Assembly (NCBI GenBank): GCA_039808845.1
Contig: JBDHTS010000001.1
Span: forward strand, 1 to 49,993
From: JBDHTS01 sp039808845
Lineage (GTDB): Bacteria; Pseudomonadota; Alphaproteobacteria; Micavibrionales; Micavibrionaceae
Direction of reading: 5' to 3'
DNA: 49,993 nt
Position numbers and translations under genes: made by a program. Under the pieces are notes generated by a model. The model saw only the letters and a list, made by a program, of their open reading frames with translations. It was not told the origin of the DNA and did not search any database. How positions within the stretch are numbered: position 1 is the first letter of the stretch; each line of letters begins with the position of its first letter. Below, one piece after another: positions 1-8,158 of this stretch.

Positions 1-1184
1 TCCAGATAGCCTTTTCCGGCCATTTCCTTTTCCAGGATGTCAAGCTGGCGGTTATCGAGGAACAGCCGGAGATCGCCCACTTCGGTGAAGTCGATCAGCG
101 TCGTCAGGAAAGTGGCTGACGCGATTTCGCCGGAACGTCCGTGCTCGGCCAGCCAGGCGAGGGCGATGGAGAGCAGGGTGCCGCCGATGCAGTATCCCGC
201 CACGTTGCAGGCGCGCTGGCCCGTGCCTTCGCGGATTTTCTCCAGCGCTTCGAGCAAGCCTTCCTTCAGGTAATCCTCGAACTGCACGTCCGCAAGATCG
301 CGTCCCGGATTCACCCATGAAATCATGAAAACCGTATGGCCCTGGCCGACAAGCCATTTGACGAGCGAGTTTTCGGGGCGTAAGTCGAGGATATAATATT
401 TGTTGATCCATGGCGGCACGATCAACAGCGGCGTCTCGAAAACTTTTTCGGTCGTAGGTTCGTATTGAATCAGCTGCATCAGCCGGTTCTGCCATATGAC
501 CTTGCCCGGCGTGACGGCGAGGTTGCGCCCGACCTCGAACGCGCTGTAATCCGTCGTGCTGATTTTCAGCATACCCCGGCCGCGTTCCATGTCCTCGATC
601 AGATGCTCCAGGCCGCGGATCAGGTTTTCGCCCTTGCTTTCGATGGTTTCCTTCAGGACTTCCGGATTGGTCAGCAGGAAGTTGCTGGGCGAGATCGCGT
701 CGATGAATTGCCGCGTATAGAAATCGATCTTCCGCCGCGTCTCCGCGTCCATCCCCGGGGCTGCATCGACCAGTTTCCCGATCCATTGGCCGGTCATCAG
801 ATAAGACTGTTTCACGAAATCGAAAAACGCGCTTTCCTGCCAGGCCGGGGATTTGAAGCGGCGGTCGGCGGGATCCGGCTGGTAAAGGGTTTTTCCCGGT
901 TCCCCCAGGAACTTCATTGCGCTTTCCCGGCACAGGGTCAGCCAGTCGGACCACAGCTGAGTCTGCAGATCGGCGTATTTCTGCGGGTCCGACCACAGGC
1001 CGTTGATAAACCGGATATAGGCCGGGCTGATGTTCAGCGGATCGAGCGGGTGGTCGCGCGCTTCAGCTTCCTGCCGTTGCAGGAAGGCGCTGATGGCCGG
1101 CTGGGCACGCTGCATGACATCCATCATGATGCGCCCGAACACGATGGGATCGGTGAAGGGATTTTCGCTATCCGGCTGTTTCAT
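1..1184 (-). CDS. phaC: Class I poly(3-hydroxyalkanoate) synthase, C-terminus cut by window edge
   Basis: Polymerises (R)-3-hydroxyacyl-CoA into polyhydroxyalkanoate storage granules in the cytoplasm. About 394 residues are readable before the window edge, roughly two thirds of a class I synthase. The start at 1184 gives MKQPDSENPFTDPIVFGRIM, followed by the N-terminal synthase signature around DPLNISPAYIRFINGLW. The alpha/beta-hydrolase part contains PPWINKYYILDLRPENS, the motif FMISWVNPG, and the lipase-like box GYCIGG, in which the predicted nucleophile is Cys332. The catalytic Asp and His lie beyond the edge. It is transcribed leftward, divergent from the lipoprotein gene at 1338. Identity is secure from the motif order; granule formation is family knowledge. 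Confidence 0.93.
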   Translation of the reverse strand, partial: MKQPDSENPFTDPIVFGRIMMDVMQRAQPAISAFLQRQEAEARDHPLDPLNISPAYIRFINGLWSDPQKYADLQTQLWSDWLTLCRESAMKFLGEPGKTLYQPDPADRRFKSPAWQESAFFDFVKQSYLMTGQWIGKLVDAAPGMDAETRRKIDFYTRQFIDAISPSNFLLTNPEVLKETIESKGENLIRGLEHLIEDMERGRGMLKISTTDYSAFEVGRNLAVTPGKVIWQNRLMQLIQYEPTTEKVFETPLLIVPPWINKYYILDLRPENSLVKWLVGQGHTVFMISWVNPGRDLADVQFEDYLKEGLLEALEKIREGTGQRACNVAGYCIGGTLLSIALAWLAEHGRSGEIASATFLTTLIDFTEVGDLRLFLDNRQLDILEKEMAGKGYL

Positions 1185-1337
1185 GGTGCTGTTCACGGAT
1201 ATCCCGCGAGAAGGAAGGCTTCGGACAGAATACGGAACCCGCCCCGGAAACGCAAGGTTTTGAACAGGCTTGAAACTTCCGGATATTTAGGCCACCATGG
1301 CCGCAGTTATGATTAATGCCTGCCCCGGAGGCTGTGC

Positions 1338-2177
1338 TTGACCCTTCTTTCCCGTCTCTCCCGTCTGATGCTGATAGCGGTTTTGCTCACGGTTCTCGGC
1401 GGTTGTGAGTATCTGGGGCTTGACGAACGTGAGTCGCCGCAGGTGGAGCAAGTCCCGGTTTCCGTCGAACCCTTGCCGTCAACCAGCAGCCTGGTTGCTG
1501 CCGATTCCATGGCGGCAACGGTACCTGTGCCCGCGCAGGATTATGCGACCCTGACCCGGCAGCAGACCGATGGCAGCGTACAATTGTTCAGCCTTGAGGA
1601 TGAAGCTGCGCCGGCGTCTTCGGGTTATGCCCTTGGCGCTGTCGAGTCGTCTTCGGCCTACGCGTCTACAGCACAGCCCCAGGGCGTTCCGTTCAGGGGC
1701 GACCCCAACGTGACGGTGTTCCCGATGGGATCCGAAGGCAGCGTGCCGGGTGTCGCGCCTGCGCCATCCGATTCTATCGTGGCGATGGGCGGCGGCAGTT
1801 TCCCCATGCTGACTTCCGCGCCGGAAGGCCCCAGCGCCGGGCGGATTTATTTTCGCCATGGTTCCTCCAGGCTAGGCGACCTTGATCGCGCGTTTCTGGC
1901 GAAAGTGGCGGATTCGGCAGGAAACAGCCGCCTCGTCATTCTTGAGGGCCATGCCAGCCCCCGGACAGGCATTGATGATGTCAAGGAAAGCCATATCGCC
2001 AACCTGAAAATGTCCATGAAGCGCGTGCTGGCCATCGCCCAGGAACTGATCCGGCGCGGCGTCCCGGCGGAGAATATCCGTACCAGCGCGATGGGCGACA
2101 TCAAGCCGGCCGCACAGGTTGATCCCTCGAAGGATAACGAATCCCAGCAACGCCGCGTGGAAATCTATACCCAGTGA
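1338..2177 (+). CDS. OmpA-family peptidoglycan-associated lipoprotein
   Basis: A 279-residue outer-membrane lipoprotein candidate. The TTG start is preferred because GGAGG lies 8 bases upstream (1326-1330) and because it gives a complete lipoprotein signal peptide ending in the lipobox LGGC (Cys23); the next ATG at 1368 would shorten the basic n-region. Residues 24-165 are low-complexity, rich in Ala, Ser, Pro and Val, and probably form a flexible linker. Residues about 167-279 form an OmpA-like domain: it begins RIYFRHGSSRLGDLDRAFL and ends with the typical NESQQRRVEIY. OmpA domains of this kind bind diaminopimelate in peptidoglycan. The stop codon overlaps the GTG start of homoserine dehydrogenase by 4 bp, so the two are probably translationally coupled despite unrelated roles. 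Confidence 0.85.
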   Translation: MTLLSRLSRLMLIAVLLTVLGGCEYLGLDERESPQVEQVPVSVEPLPSTSSLVAADSMAATVPVPAQDYATLTRQQTDGSVQLFSLEDEAAPASSGYALGAVESSSAYASTAQPQGVPFRGDPNVTVFPMGSEGSVPGVAPAPSDSIVAMGGGSFPMLTSAPEGPSAGRIYFRHGSSRLGDLDRAFLAKVADSAGNSRLVILEGHASPRTGIDDVKESHIANLKMSMKRVLAIAQELIRRGVPAENIRTSAMGDIKPAAQVDPSKDNESQQRRVEIYTQ

Positions 2178-3469
2178 GCACCGCGCCTCTCCGCATCGGG
2201 ATCGTCGGGCTTGGCACCGTGGGAACGGGGGTCGTCAAGATCCTTGAAAACCATGGCGGCCTGATCGCGGCCCGCACGGGGCGGAGGATCGAGATCGGCG
2301 CCGTCTCCGCGCGCGATAAAACCAAGGCGCGCGGCGTGGATCTGACCCGTTACCGCTGGGCCGATGACCCGCTTTCGCTGGTTCAGGACCAGAAAATCGA
2401 CGCCGTCGTCGAACTGGCGGGCGGCGCGGACGGTATCGCCGGGCAACTGGTCCGCGCCTGCCTGAAAGCGGGCAAGCCGGTTGTGACCGCCAATAAGGCC
2501 TTGCTGGCCCGCCACGGTTTTGAACTGGCGCAACTGGCGGAAACGCAGAAGGCGCCGCTGTTATACGAGGCGGCGGTCGCGGGCGGCATCCCGATCATCA
2601 AGGCGCTGCGCGAGGGGCTGGCGGCGAACGACATAAGGGCGCTTTACGGCATCCTGAACGGCACCTGCAATTATATCCTGACCGAGATGCGCGAGACGGG
2701 GAAGGATTTCGGCGTTGTGCTGAAGGCGGCGCAGACGCTGGGCTATGCAGAGGCGGACCCGTCCTTCGACATCGACGGCATCGACGCCGCGCACAAGCTG
2801 TGCCTGCTCAGCGCGCTGGCCTTCGGGCATCGTCCCGATTTCGAGCATCTGCCGGTTACCGGCATTCGGCACGTTTCGGCGAAGGACATCGCCTTCGCGG
2901 GCGAACTGGGATACCGGATCAAGCTGCTGGGCATCGCGCGGCGCGTCGATGGGCGCATCATGCAGCGTGTGGAACCGTGCCTGGTGCCCGCCGACAAGGA
3001 AATCGCGGGCGTCGAGGGCGTGTTCAACGCCGTGTTCGCGGAAACCGATTTCGCGGATGACAGCCTGTTCATCGGGCGCGGCGCGGGCGAGGGGCCGGCG
3101 GCCTCCGCCGTCGTGTCCGACCTCGTCGATCTGGCGCGGGGCCATAACCTGCCCGTGTTCGGCCTTCCGGCGGCGCAGCTGGCCGTGCCGGAATGGATCG
3201 ACGACGGCGCGGTGGTCAGCGAGTATTACGCGCGCATGGTGGTGCTGGACAAGCCGGGCGTGCTGGCCGACATATCCGCCATCCTGCGCGATCATTCGAT
3301 TTCAGTGGAATCCCTGCTGCAGCGCGGGCGCGATCCCGGCAAACCGGTCTCTATCGTGATGACGACCCATCCGGCACGCCACGCGGACATGATGGGCGCG
3401 GCGCAGGCGCTGGCCTCCCTCAAATCCCTGTCGCAGAAGCCCTGCGTCCTGCGCATCGAGACGTTTTAA
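2174..3469 (+). CDS. hom: Homoserine dehydrogenase
   Basis: Reduces aspartate semialdehyde to homoserine with NAD(P)H, the branch point towards threonine, methionine and isoleucine. The 431-residue length is normal for the monofunctional enzyme. The N-terminus has the Rossmann motif GIVGLGTVGTGVVKIL, then the catalytic core with TANKALLARHG, AAVAGGIPIIKALREGL and LNGTCNYILTEM. The tail from about residue 350 (VVLDKPGVLADISAILRDH) is an ACT regulatory domain, so feedback control by threonine is likely (family knowledge). The GTG start overlaps the preceding lipoprotein stop as GTGA, and the upstream gene end supplies the translation-initiation context. Threonine made through this route is the substrate of the tdh/kbl pair elsewhere in the window. 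Confidence 0.95.
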   Translation: MSTAPLRIGIVGLGTVGTGVVKILENHGGLIAARTGRRIEIGAVSARDKTKARGVDLTRYRWADDPLSLVQDQKIDAVVELAGGADGIAGQLVRACLKAGKPVVTANKALLARHGFELAQLAETQKAPLLYEAAVAGGIPIIKALREGLAANDIRALYGILNGTCNYILTEMRETGKDFGVVLKAAQTLGYAEADPSFDIDGIDAAHKLCLLSALAFGHRPDFEHLPVTGIRHVSAKDIAFAGELGYRIKLLGIARRVDGRIMQRVEPCLVPADKEIAGVEGVFNAVFAETDFADDSLFIGRGAGEGPAASAVVSDLVDLARGHNLPVFGLPAAQLAVPEWIDDGAVVSEYYARMVVLDKPGVLADISAILRDHSISVESLLQRGRDPGKPVSIVMTTHPARHADMMGAAQALASLKSLSQKPCVLRIETF

Positions 3470-3475
3470 TCCCTG

Positions 3476-3504
3476 TCGTCAGAACGGCGGGAATCATCTA
3501 TAAT
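3476..3504 (+). promoter_or_regulatory. Candidate sigma-70 promoter giving a near-leaderless recJ transcript
   Basis: A perfect TATAAT (3499-3504) lies 8 bases before the recJ ATG. A weak -35 (TCGTCA, 3476-3481, four of six consensus bases) sits 17 bases further upstream. Transcription would begin at about 3511-3513, at the start codon. No Shine-Dalgarno sequence precedes the ATG, which fits a leaderless message. Confidence 0.4.
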
Positions 3505-3512
3505 TCCCTATC

Positions 3513-5360
3513 ATGAGTCTTTCTGCCAATACTTCTTCATCCTCCGGGATTCAGGTCGACCGTTCGTTTCTCGATGCGCGCTGGGTGTTCGCCAGGGCGG
3601 AGATGGACCGGGTCGAGCCTCTTATGCGGCGGCACGGTCTGCCGGAAATCGTGGCGCGGCTGCTCTGTGCGCGCAATGTGCCGGACGAGGCGATCGAAAG
3701 CTTTATCGACCCGAAGCTATCGCGGGACTTTCCCGATCCGCTGACCCTTGCCGGAATGAAGGAGGCAGCGGAATATCTTGCTTCCGCTATCCGGAACAAG
3801 CGCACCATCGCTGTATTCGGGGATTTCGACGTGGACGGCGCGACGGCGACGGCGGTGCTCGTCCGCTTCCTGCGCCATTGCGGGATCGACGCGCCGTTTT
3901 ATATCCCCGACCGCATGGCGGAGGGCTATGGCCCCAATGTGAACGCCCTGCGGACGTTGAAAGAGCGCGGCGCGGAAATCGTCATCATGGCCGATTGCGG
4001 GATTACCGCCTTCGACGTGATAGCGCAAGGCCGGGTGCTGGGGCTCGACATCGTCGTTCTGGACCATCACGAGGCGGAGGAAACGCTGCCACCCGCCAAC
4101 CATATCATCAACCCGAAGCGGAAGGACGACGCCTCCGGCCTGACCATGCTGGCCGCCTGCGGCGTCGCCTTCATGATGTGTGTGGCCGTCAATACCTGCC
4201 TGAAACGCGACGGGTTTTTCGCGGAACGTCCGCCCGCGCCGCTGAAGGACTGGCTGGACATCATCGCGCTGGGCACGGTGTGCGACATGGTGCCGCTGAC
4301 AAACGTCAACCGCCTGTTCGTCCGCACCGGCTTCGCCCTGATGGCGCGAAAGAACAATCCGGGCCTCCGGTCGCTGTGCGAGGTGGCGCGGGTCACGGGC
4401 GACCCGAATGCGTATCATGCCGGGTTCGTTATCGGACCGCGCATCAACGCGGGCAGCCGGGTTCATCAGGCGGATCTCGGCGCGCGGCTTCTCTGCACGG
4501 ACGACGCGGAGGAGGCGCGGAACATCGCTTTCACGCTGGAGGACTGCAACGCCCACCGCCGGGAATTGCAGCAGGAGATGATGGCCCAAGCGGTTGCGCT
4601 GGTGGAGGCGCAGGGCCTGCATGAACAGCCGGTCATAGTCATTGGTGACGAGCGCTGGCATCCCGGTCTTTCCGGCCTGGTGGCCGGGCGGCTCAAGGAA
4701 AAATACAACAAGCCCGCCATCGTGATCGCCTATACGCCGGGGCCGAACGGCCTGCTGGAAGGGCGCGGGTCGGGGCGCTCCGTTCCCGGCGTCAATCTCG
4801 GCGCGATCTTCATCGAGGCGCGGAATGGCGGCCTGCTGCTGAAAGGCGGCGGGCACGCTATGGCGGCGGGGTTCACGCTGGACCCTGCGCAATTGTCCGC
4901 CTTCGCCCTGTTCGTGCGCGAACAGGCGGCGCGGCAGATGGACGGCATGGCCGCCGCGACCGAAACCGGCATCGACGGCCTGCTGACCGTGCGCGGCGCG
5001 GGGGTGGCGCTCGCCAAAATCCTGCACGGCCAGATCGGGCCGTTCGGGGCGGGGCATCCGGAGCCGGTTTTCGCCTTCATCCATGTGCGCGTGGCAGAGG
5101 CGCGGGTGGTGGGCAGCCACCATGTCAGCTGTATGCTCAGCGACTGGGAAGGTGGCGGGCGGCTGAAAGCCGTGGCTTTCCACGCCGCCGAAACGCCGCT
5201 GGGCCGCGCCCTTTTAAAACAAGGCCATACCGCCCCCCTGCACGTGGCGGGCAGCCTGAAACTCGATACCTGGAACGGCCAGGAACGGGTGGAACTGCAC
5301 ATCGCGGACGCCGCCCCGGCCCTGGCGGCCATGGAGGGCGTTATGGGCCTGGTGTGCTGA
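3513..5360 (+). CDS. recJ: Single-stranded-DNA-specific exonuclease RecJ
   Basis: A 5'-to-3' single-strand DNA exonuclease used in recombination and mismatch repair. The 615-residue length is typical. The DHH-superfamily motifs appear in order: GDFDVDGATATAVL (DFDVDG at 104-109), ADCGITAFD, then VVLDHHEAEE (DHH at 184-186), followed by LGTVCDMVPLT and GPRINAGSR. The DHHA1 part contains GLVAGRLKEKYNKPAIVI and KGGGHAMAAGFTL, and the C-terminal OB-type region follows. All expected metal-binding motifs are present, so it should be active. It starts 43 bp after hom and has no visible ribosome-binding site; a TATAAT just before the ATG suggests its own promoter. Confidence 0.96.
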   Translation: MSLSANTSSSSGIQVDRSFLDARWVFARAEMDRVEPLMRRHGLPEIVARLLCARNVPDEAIESFIDPKLSRDFPDPLTLAGMKEAAEYLASAIRNKRTIAVFGDFDVDGATATAVLVRFLRHCGIDAPFYIPDRMAEGYGPNVNALRTLKERGAEIVIMADCGITAFDVIAQGRVLGLDIVVLDHHEAEETLPPANHIINPKRKDDASGLTMLAACGVAFMMCVAVNTCLKRDGFFAERPPAPLKDWLDIIALGTVCDMVPLTNVNRLFVRTGFALMARKNNPGLRSLCEVARVTGDPNAYHAGFVIGPRINAGSRVHQADLGARLLCTDDAEEARNIAFTLEDCNAHRRELQQEMMAQAVALVEAQGLHEQPVIVIGDERWHPGLSGLVAGRLKEKYNKPAIVIAYTPGPNGLLEGRGSGRSVPGVNLGAIFIEARNGGLLLKGGGHAMAAGFTLDPAQLSAFALFVREQAARQMDGMAAATETGIDGLLTVRGAGVALAKILHGQIGPFGAGHPEPVFAFIHVRVAEARVVGSHHVSCMLSDWEGGGRLKAVAFHAAETPLGRALLKQGHTAPLHVAGSLKLDTWNGQERVELHIADAAPALAAMEGVMGLVC

Positions 5361-5422
5361 GGAAAAATCAAGCTTGCAATCCCGCCCCCAAACCCATTAT
5401 ATATCACCGTCTTGAAGCAAAG

Positions 5423-5498
5423 GTCCCCTTCGTCTAGAGGCCTAGGACACCTCCCTTTCACGGAGGCGACACGGGTTCGAATCCCGTAGGGGACGCCA
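5423..5498 (+). tRNA. tRNA-Glu (TTC)
   Basis: A 76-nt cloverleaf with encoded CCA. The acceptor strands GTCCCCT and AGGGGAC pair fully. The anticodon arm is CCTCC-CTTTCAC-GGAGG, so the anticodon is TTC. The T arm carries GGTTCGAATCC. It lies alone downstream of recJ. Confidence 0.97.
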
Positions 5499-5535
5499 AT
5501 TTGTAATGTTTTTTTAAGCTAAGTATTCATAAGCT

Positions 5536-6159
5536 TTAAAGTTTTACAATTTGATCTGATATTTCATTTATATCGTCTGCGCCGTTTGGAAAATGCAGCG
5601 CCAGAAGATCGCCGCAGGCTTTCGCAGATTCGACCAATGCATCCCCTGCGGGGCGGGTACGGAGATCATCGCTTAAACGAGCCGCAAGATCGGTCCATGT
5701 CTGATCCGGCACTTTTTCATCGATGCCCCGGTCGACGACGATCTCGATGCGTTGCTCGCGGAAAGATACGGCAATCATGATGCCGTTGCGCTCTTTCGTG
5801 CGATCAAGACCGTTGGCGCAGAAGTGCCGGATCGCTAGCGCGCGCAGGGCTTTTTGCCGCCAGATGTCCGGAACGAACCAAAGAATCAGGCCAGTCGTTT
5901 CCAGCAGAATGAGAACGGAAAGAAACGTGGCGACGACCAGGGTCGCCGTTACGCCCGGACCGTGCCATGGAAAAAGCAGAGGGAATAAAGACAGGGAAGC
6001 GAGGGCCGCGGTCCCGGCTGCGATCAAGGCAGCGATAGTGTAAGGGCTTGCCTGCCGCGCCACGGCGACGATGATCTCACCGGACGTGCGCCGTTCCGCC
6101 GCGCGTATGGCTTCGGTTATCCGGTTCTGTTCGTCCTGTGTCAAAACCATCTCTACCAT
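5536..6159 (-). CDS. TPM-domain membrane protein (second TPM gene of the lemA cluster)
   Basis: A 207-residue protein. Residues 1-40 (LTQDEQNRITEAIRAAERRT, then SGEIIVAVA) match the start of a TPM domain. Two hydrophobic stretches follow (about 41-60 and 68-95), and then the rest of the TPM domain: RNGIMIAVSFREQRIEIVVD and a C-terminal helical part. The usual TPM fold is thus interrupted by a transmembrane hairpin, a layout known from short partners of YgcG-type proteins. The ATG at 6159 overlaps the preceding TPM gene by 7 bp; an alternative ATG lies at 6150. It is the third gene of a lemA-TPM-TPM operon. The function is unknown; TPM proteins have been linked to membrane or photosystem quality control, and no activity is claimed here. 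Confidence 0.75.
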   Translation of the reverse strand: MVEMVLTQDEQNRITEAIRAAERRTSGEIIVAVARQASPYTIAALIAAGTAALASLSLFPLLFPWHGPGVTATLVVATFLSVLILLETTGLILWFVPDIWRQKALRALAIRHFCANGLDRTKERNGIMIAVSFREQRIEIVVDRGIDEKVPDQTWTDLAARLSDDLRTRPAGDALVESAKACGDLLALHFPNGADDINEISDQIVKL

Positions 6160-6884
6160 CGGCCCGACGCGCCCCCGCCGCCAAAACCGCCGCCGCTGCC
6201 GCGAAAGCCGCCGCCGCCGAAGCCGCCGCGGCGGGAAGAGCGGCCCAAAGTCGAGCCGAGAATGATCGGCCCCATGACGGAGCCGCTCCGCCGCGAGCGA
6301 ACTATCATGAAATAAAACAGGATCAGCAGCACAATCACGGGCCAGGGCAGAGGATCGTCCTGATCTTCGTTCGGGGGCAGTTGTGCCGCCAGCTGTTCGC
6401 TCGTCGTGCCGCCCAGAACGGACAGCGCGGCTTGCGTGCCCTCCACAATCCCTTTATTGAAATCGCCCGCGCGGAAAGCGGGCAGCATGACGCGGTTGAT
6501 GATCAGGGCGCTGGCCGCGTCGGTCAGGCGGTCTTCGAGACCGTAGCCGATCTCCAGCCGCGTCTGACGGTCGTTGGGCGCGACGATCAAAAGCGCGCCG
6601 TTGTCCCTGCCCTTCTGCCCGATGCCCCAATGCCGGCCAAGCTGATACCCGAAGTCCTCGATAGGCATCCCTTGAAGATCCGGCACGGTGACGACAACGA
6701 ACTGCTCGCCCGTCATCTGTTCATGCCGTTGCAGCGTGTCGTTCAAAAGCGCGCGATTTTCAAGCGTCAGCAACGCCGCGTCGTCGACCACGCGGCCGCT
6801 GAGGGCAGGAAAAGCAGGCTCCGCCCGCGCCGCCATCGGCCACAGGAGCAGGGCTAGCAGAAGGATAAGAAGCCTCTGCCGCAT
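6153..6884 (-). CDS. TPM-domain protein, YgcG family
   Basis: A 243-residue secreted/membrane protein. The start at 6884 is chosen because it follows the lemA stop by one base and begins a clean signal peptide (MRQRLLILLLALLLWPMAARA); an in-frame start 51 bases upstream would add a basic non-signal extension lying inside lemA. After cleavage comes a TPM domain: LSGRVVDDAALLTLE, GEQFVVVTVPDLQG, GYQLGRHWGIGQKG, NGALLIVAPNDRQTRLEIGY. A single transmembrane segment (WPVIVLLILFYFMIV) is followed by a Gly/Ser/Arg-rich tail with GGFGGGGFRGSGGGFGGGGA, typical of YgcG-like proteins. It is co-transcribed with lemA and a second TPM gene, the standard neighbourhood for this family. Confidence 0.85.
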   Translation of the reverse strand: MRQRLLILLLALLLWPMAARAEPAFPALSGRVVDDAALLTLENRALLNDTLQRHEQMTGEQFVVVTVPDLQGMPIEDFGYQLGRHWGIGQKGRDNGALLIVAPNDRQTRLEIGYGLEDRLTDAASALIINRVMLPAFRAGDFNKGIVEGTQAALSVLGGTTSEQLAAQLPPNEDQDDPLPWPVIVLLILFYFMIVRSRRSGSVMGPIILGSTLGRSSRRGGFGGGGFRGSGGGFGGGGASGRW

Positions 6885-6885
6885 G

Positions 6886-7506
6886 TCAGTTGAACTTGAC
6901 GGCGGGCGCGTTCTCCGCGCCTTCCGGCGCTGCAAAGGTCTGTTTCGGTTTCGCGCCGTAGATCTTCGCCCAGATCAGGCCGGGAAATGTGCGCACTTGC
7001 GTATTATACGTCTGCACGGCGGCTATATAATCGCGCCGGGCCACGGCGATGCGGTTCTCCGTGCCTTCAAGCTGCGACTGCAGAGCAATGAAATTGTCGT
7101 TGGCTTTCAGGTTCGGGTACTGCTCCGCGACGACCATCAGGCGCGCCAGCGCGCCGCCCAGTTGCGATTGCGACTGTTCAAAATTCTTCACGGCTTCGGG
7201 ATCGCTGAGCATCTGGGGCGACAAGGTGACGCTGGTGGCCTTGGCGCGCGCTTCGATCACGTCTTTCAGAGTCTGGTTCTCGTGTTTCGCATAGCCTTTG
7301 ACCGTTTCAACCAGGTTGGGCACCAGGTCGGCGCGTCGCTTGTACTGGTTTTCTACCTGCGCCCAGGCCGCGTTAACCTGTTCGTCCAGCGTCGGGATTG
7401 TGTTCACGCCGCAACCGGACAGAAACAGAGACGAGATCAGAAGCGCCGTCAGAACAAAAAAGCGTTCAAAAACGACGAAGGGACGGGAAGGGGAACGGAC
7501 CGGCAT
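6886..7506 (-). CDS. lemA: LemA family lipoprotein
   Basis: A 206-residue LemA protein. The N-terminus carries a hydrophobic segment with lipobox LSGC (Cys32), so it is probably lipid-anchored rather than spanning the membrane. The core has the family landmarks NAAWAQVENQYKRRADLVPN and LVETVKGYAKHE, the helical region LARLMVVAEQYPNLKANDNF, and YNTQVRTFPGLIWAKIYG near the end. AAAGGA precedes the ATG at a suitable distance. It heads a three-gene minus-strand operon with two TPM-domain genes. LemA folds as a long helical bundle; its biochemical role is unsettled, so only the family is claimed. Confidence 0.92.
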   Translation of the reverse strand: MPVRSPSRPFVVFERFFVLTALLISSLFLSGCGVNTIPTLDEQVNAAWAQVENQYKRRADLVPNLVETVKGYAKHENQTLKDVIEARAKATSVTLSPQMLSDPEAVKNFEQSQSQLGGALARLMVVAEQYPNLKANDNFIALQSQLEGTENRIAVARRDYIAAVQTYNTQVRTFPGLIWAKIYGAKPKQTFAAPEGAENAPAVKFN

Positions 7507-7589
7507 GACTTATCCTTTGCTTATAATTCAATCATGTTAACGCTTTGCATTCTATTTTTGATCCGTTCCGCTAAAAGGCAACCGTCTAA

Positions 7590-7784
7590 ATTCGTTTCTT
7601 TACAAGAAGGCGCGCTTTGTCTTATGGTGCGGTGCAAGAAAACGATTTGGTTTGAGCGTATGGATTGGTCGGCTTCACGGCTTCGACATCTCCCACAACC
7701 TTTTCCGGGGTTAGCCGATACGTTTTTTAAAAAGAAGAAGGCTTTTTTATTTTGGTACAGGGCGGGAATTTTCCCGCCTTTTTT
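7590..7784 (+). ncRNA. Possible small RNA in a gene-free stretch
   Basis: The 349 bases between lemA and the next gene hold no convincing ORF but do end in a strong terminator on the plus strand (7761-7784). About 7590-7596 is a TTTACA-like -35, with a poor CTTATG -10 some 16 bases on. Between them and the terminator a structured segment can be drawn: TCGGCT (near 7669) pairs with AGCCGA (near 7712), flanked by CGTAT and TACG that extend the helix. This would be a transcript of roughly 150 nt. It does not resemble SRP RNA, RNase P or tmRNA. Evidence is structural only. Confidence 0.25.
7761..7784 (+). terminator. Rho-independent terminator
   Basis: The palindrome GGCGGGAATTTTCCCGCC (7761-7778) is followed directly by six T residues. 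No plus-strand gene ends just upstream, so it terminates either an unannotated small RNA or read-through; on the other strand an A-rich flank could serve less well. Confidence 0.75.
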
Positions 7785-7810
7785 ATTGCCTTTTTCATGG
7801 TCCAAGGCGT

Positions 7811-7842
7811 TTTCAAACCACCACAAATTTCAAACCACCACA
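7811..7842. repeat. 15-bp direct repeat before a small gene
   Basis: TTTCAAACCACCACA occurs at 7811-7825 and again at 7828-7842, immediately upstream of the ribosome-binding site of the gene at 7856. Only two copies are present. It may be an operator or simple slippage. Confidence 0.6.
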
Positions 7843-7855
7843 GAAAGGAAATCTT

Positions 7856-8155
7856 ATGAGCAATGATATTTATACTCACCAGCCACTCCCAACCCCGTTG
7901 CGAGAGAGATGGTGGAACGCCTCGCTGGAGGGCTATCAGAGGCAGCATGTTGGTGCCACGGCTGCCGAATTAACGGGGCTTCAAACGGCTTTGCATGAGG
8001 TTTTCACTAAATTGGAAAAAGAAGTGCGGACAGGGCGTCTTACTCTTCCCGGTGCCTCGAATTTTGTTATGCGTCATTCGACATCTCCACAATACGGTGA
8101 GGCTGTCCGTTCCGGCTTTATGATCGCTCAAGGGCCGGTGATACAGCGGAGATAA
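7856..8155 (+). CDS. Hypothetical 99-residue protein
   Basis: I do not recognise this protein. The ATG is preceded by AGAAAGGAA at a good distance, which supports translation. The sequence begins MSNDIYTHQPLPTPLRERWW, has a predicted helical centre (TGLQTALHEVFTKLEKEV) and no signal peptide or membrane segment. It ends 3 bp before the metallophosphoesterase start, whose ribosome-binding site (GGAG in CGGAGATAA) lies in its last codons, so the two probably form an operon. Two 15-bp direct repeats lie upstream. Confidence 0.6.
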   Translation: MSNDIYTHQPLPTPLRERWWNASLEGYQRQHVGATAAELTGLQTALHEVFTKLEKEVRTGRLTLPGASNFVMRHSTSPQYGEAVRSGFMIAQGPVIQRR

Positions 8156-8158
8156 AAG

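Noticed and set aside
52..1316. Long open frames on both strands across the PHA synthase region
   Set aside because: The translations are Arg/Pro/Ala-rich and match no family, whereas the third minus-strand frame, open to the window edge, reads as a clear PHA synthase with its GYCIGG box.
3717..5183. 488-codon open frame antisense to recJ
   Set aside because: GC-rich shadow of an intact recJ with all motifs; the translation is His/Arg/Gln-rich and unlike any protein family.
7507..7784. SRP RNA or tmRNA
   Set aside because: The conserved SRP tetraloop region and the tmRNA tRNA-like ends are absent.
7811..7842. CRISPR-like repeat
   Set aside because: Only two 15-bp copies, 2 bp apart, with no spacers and no cas genes.
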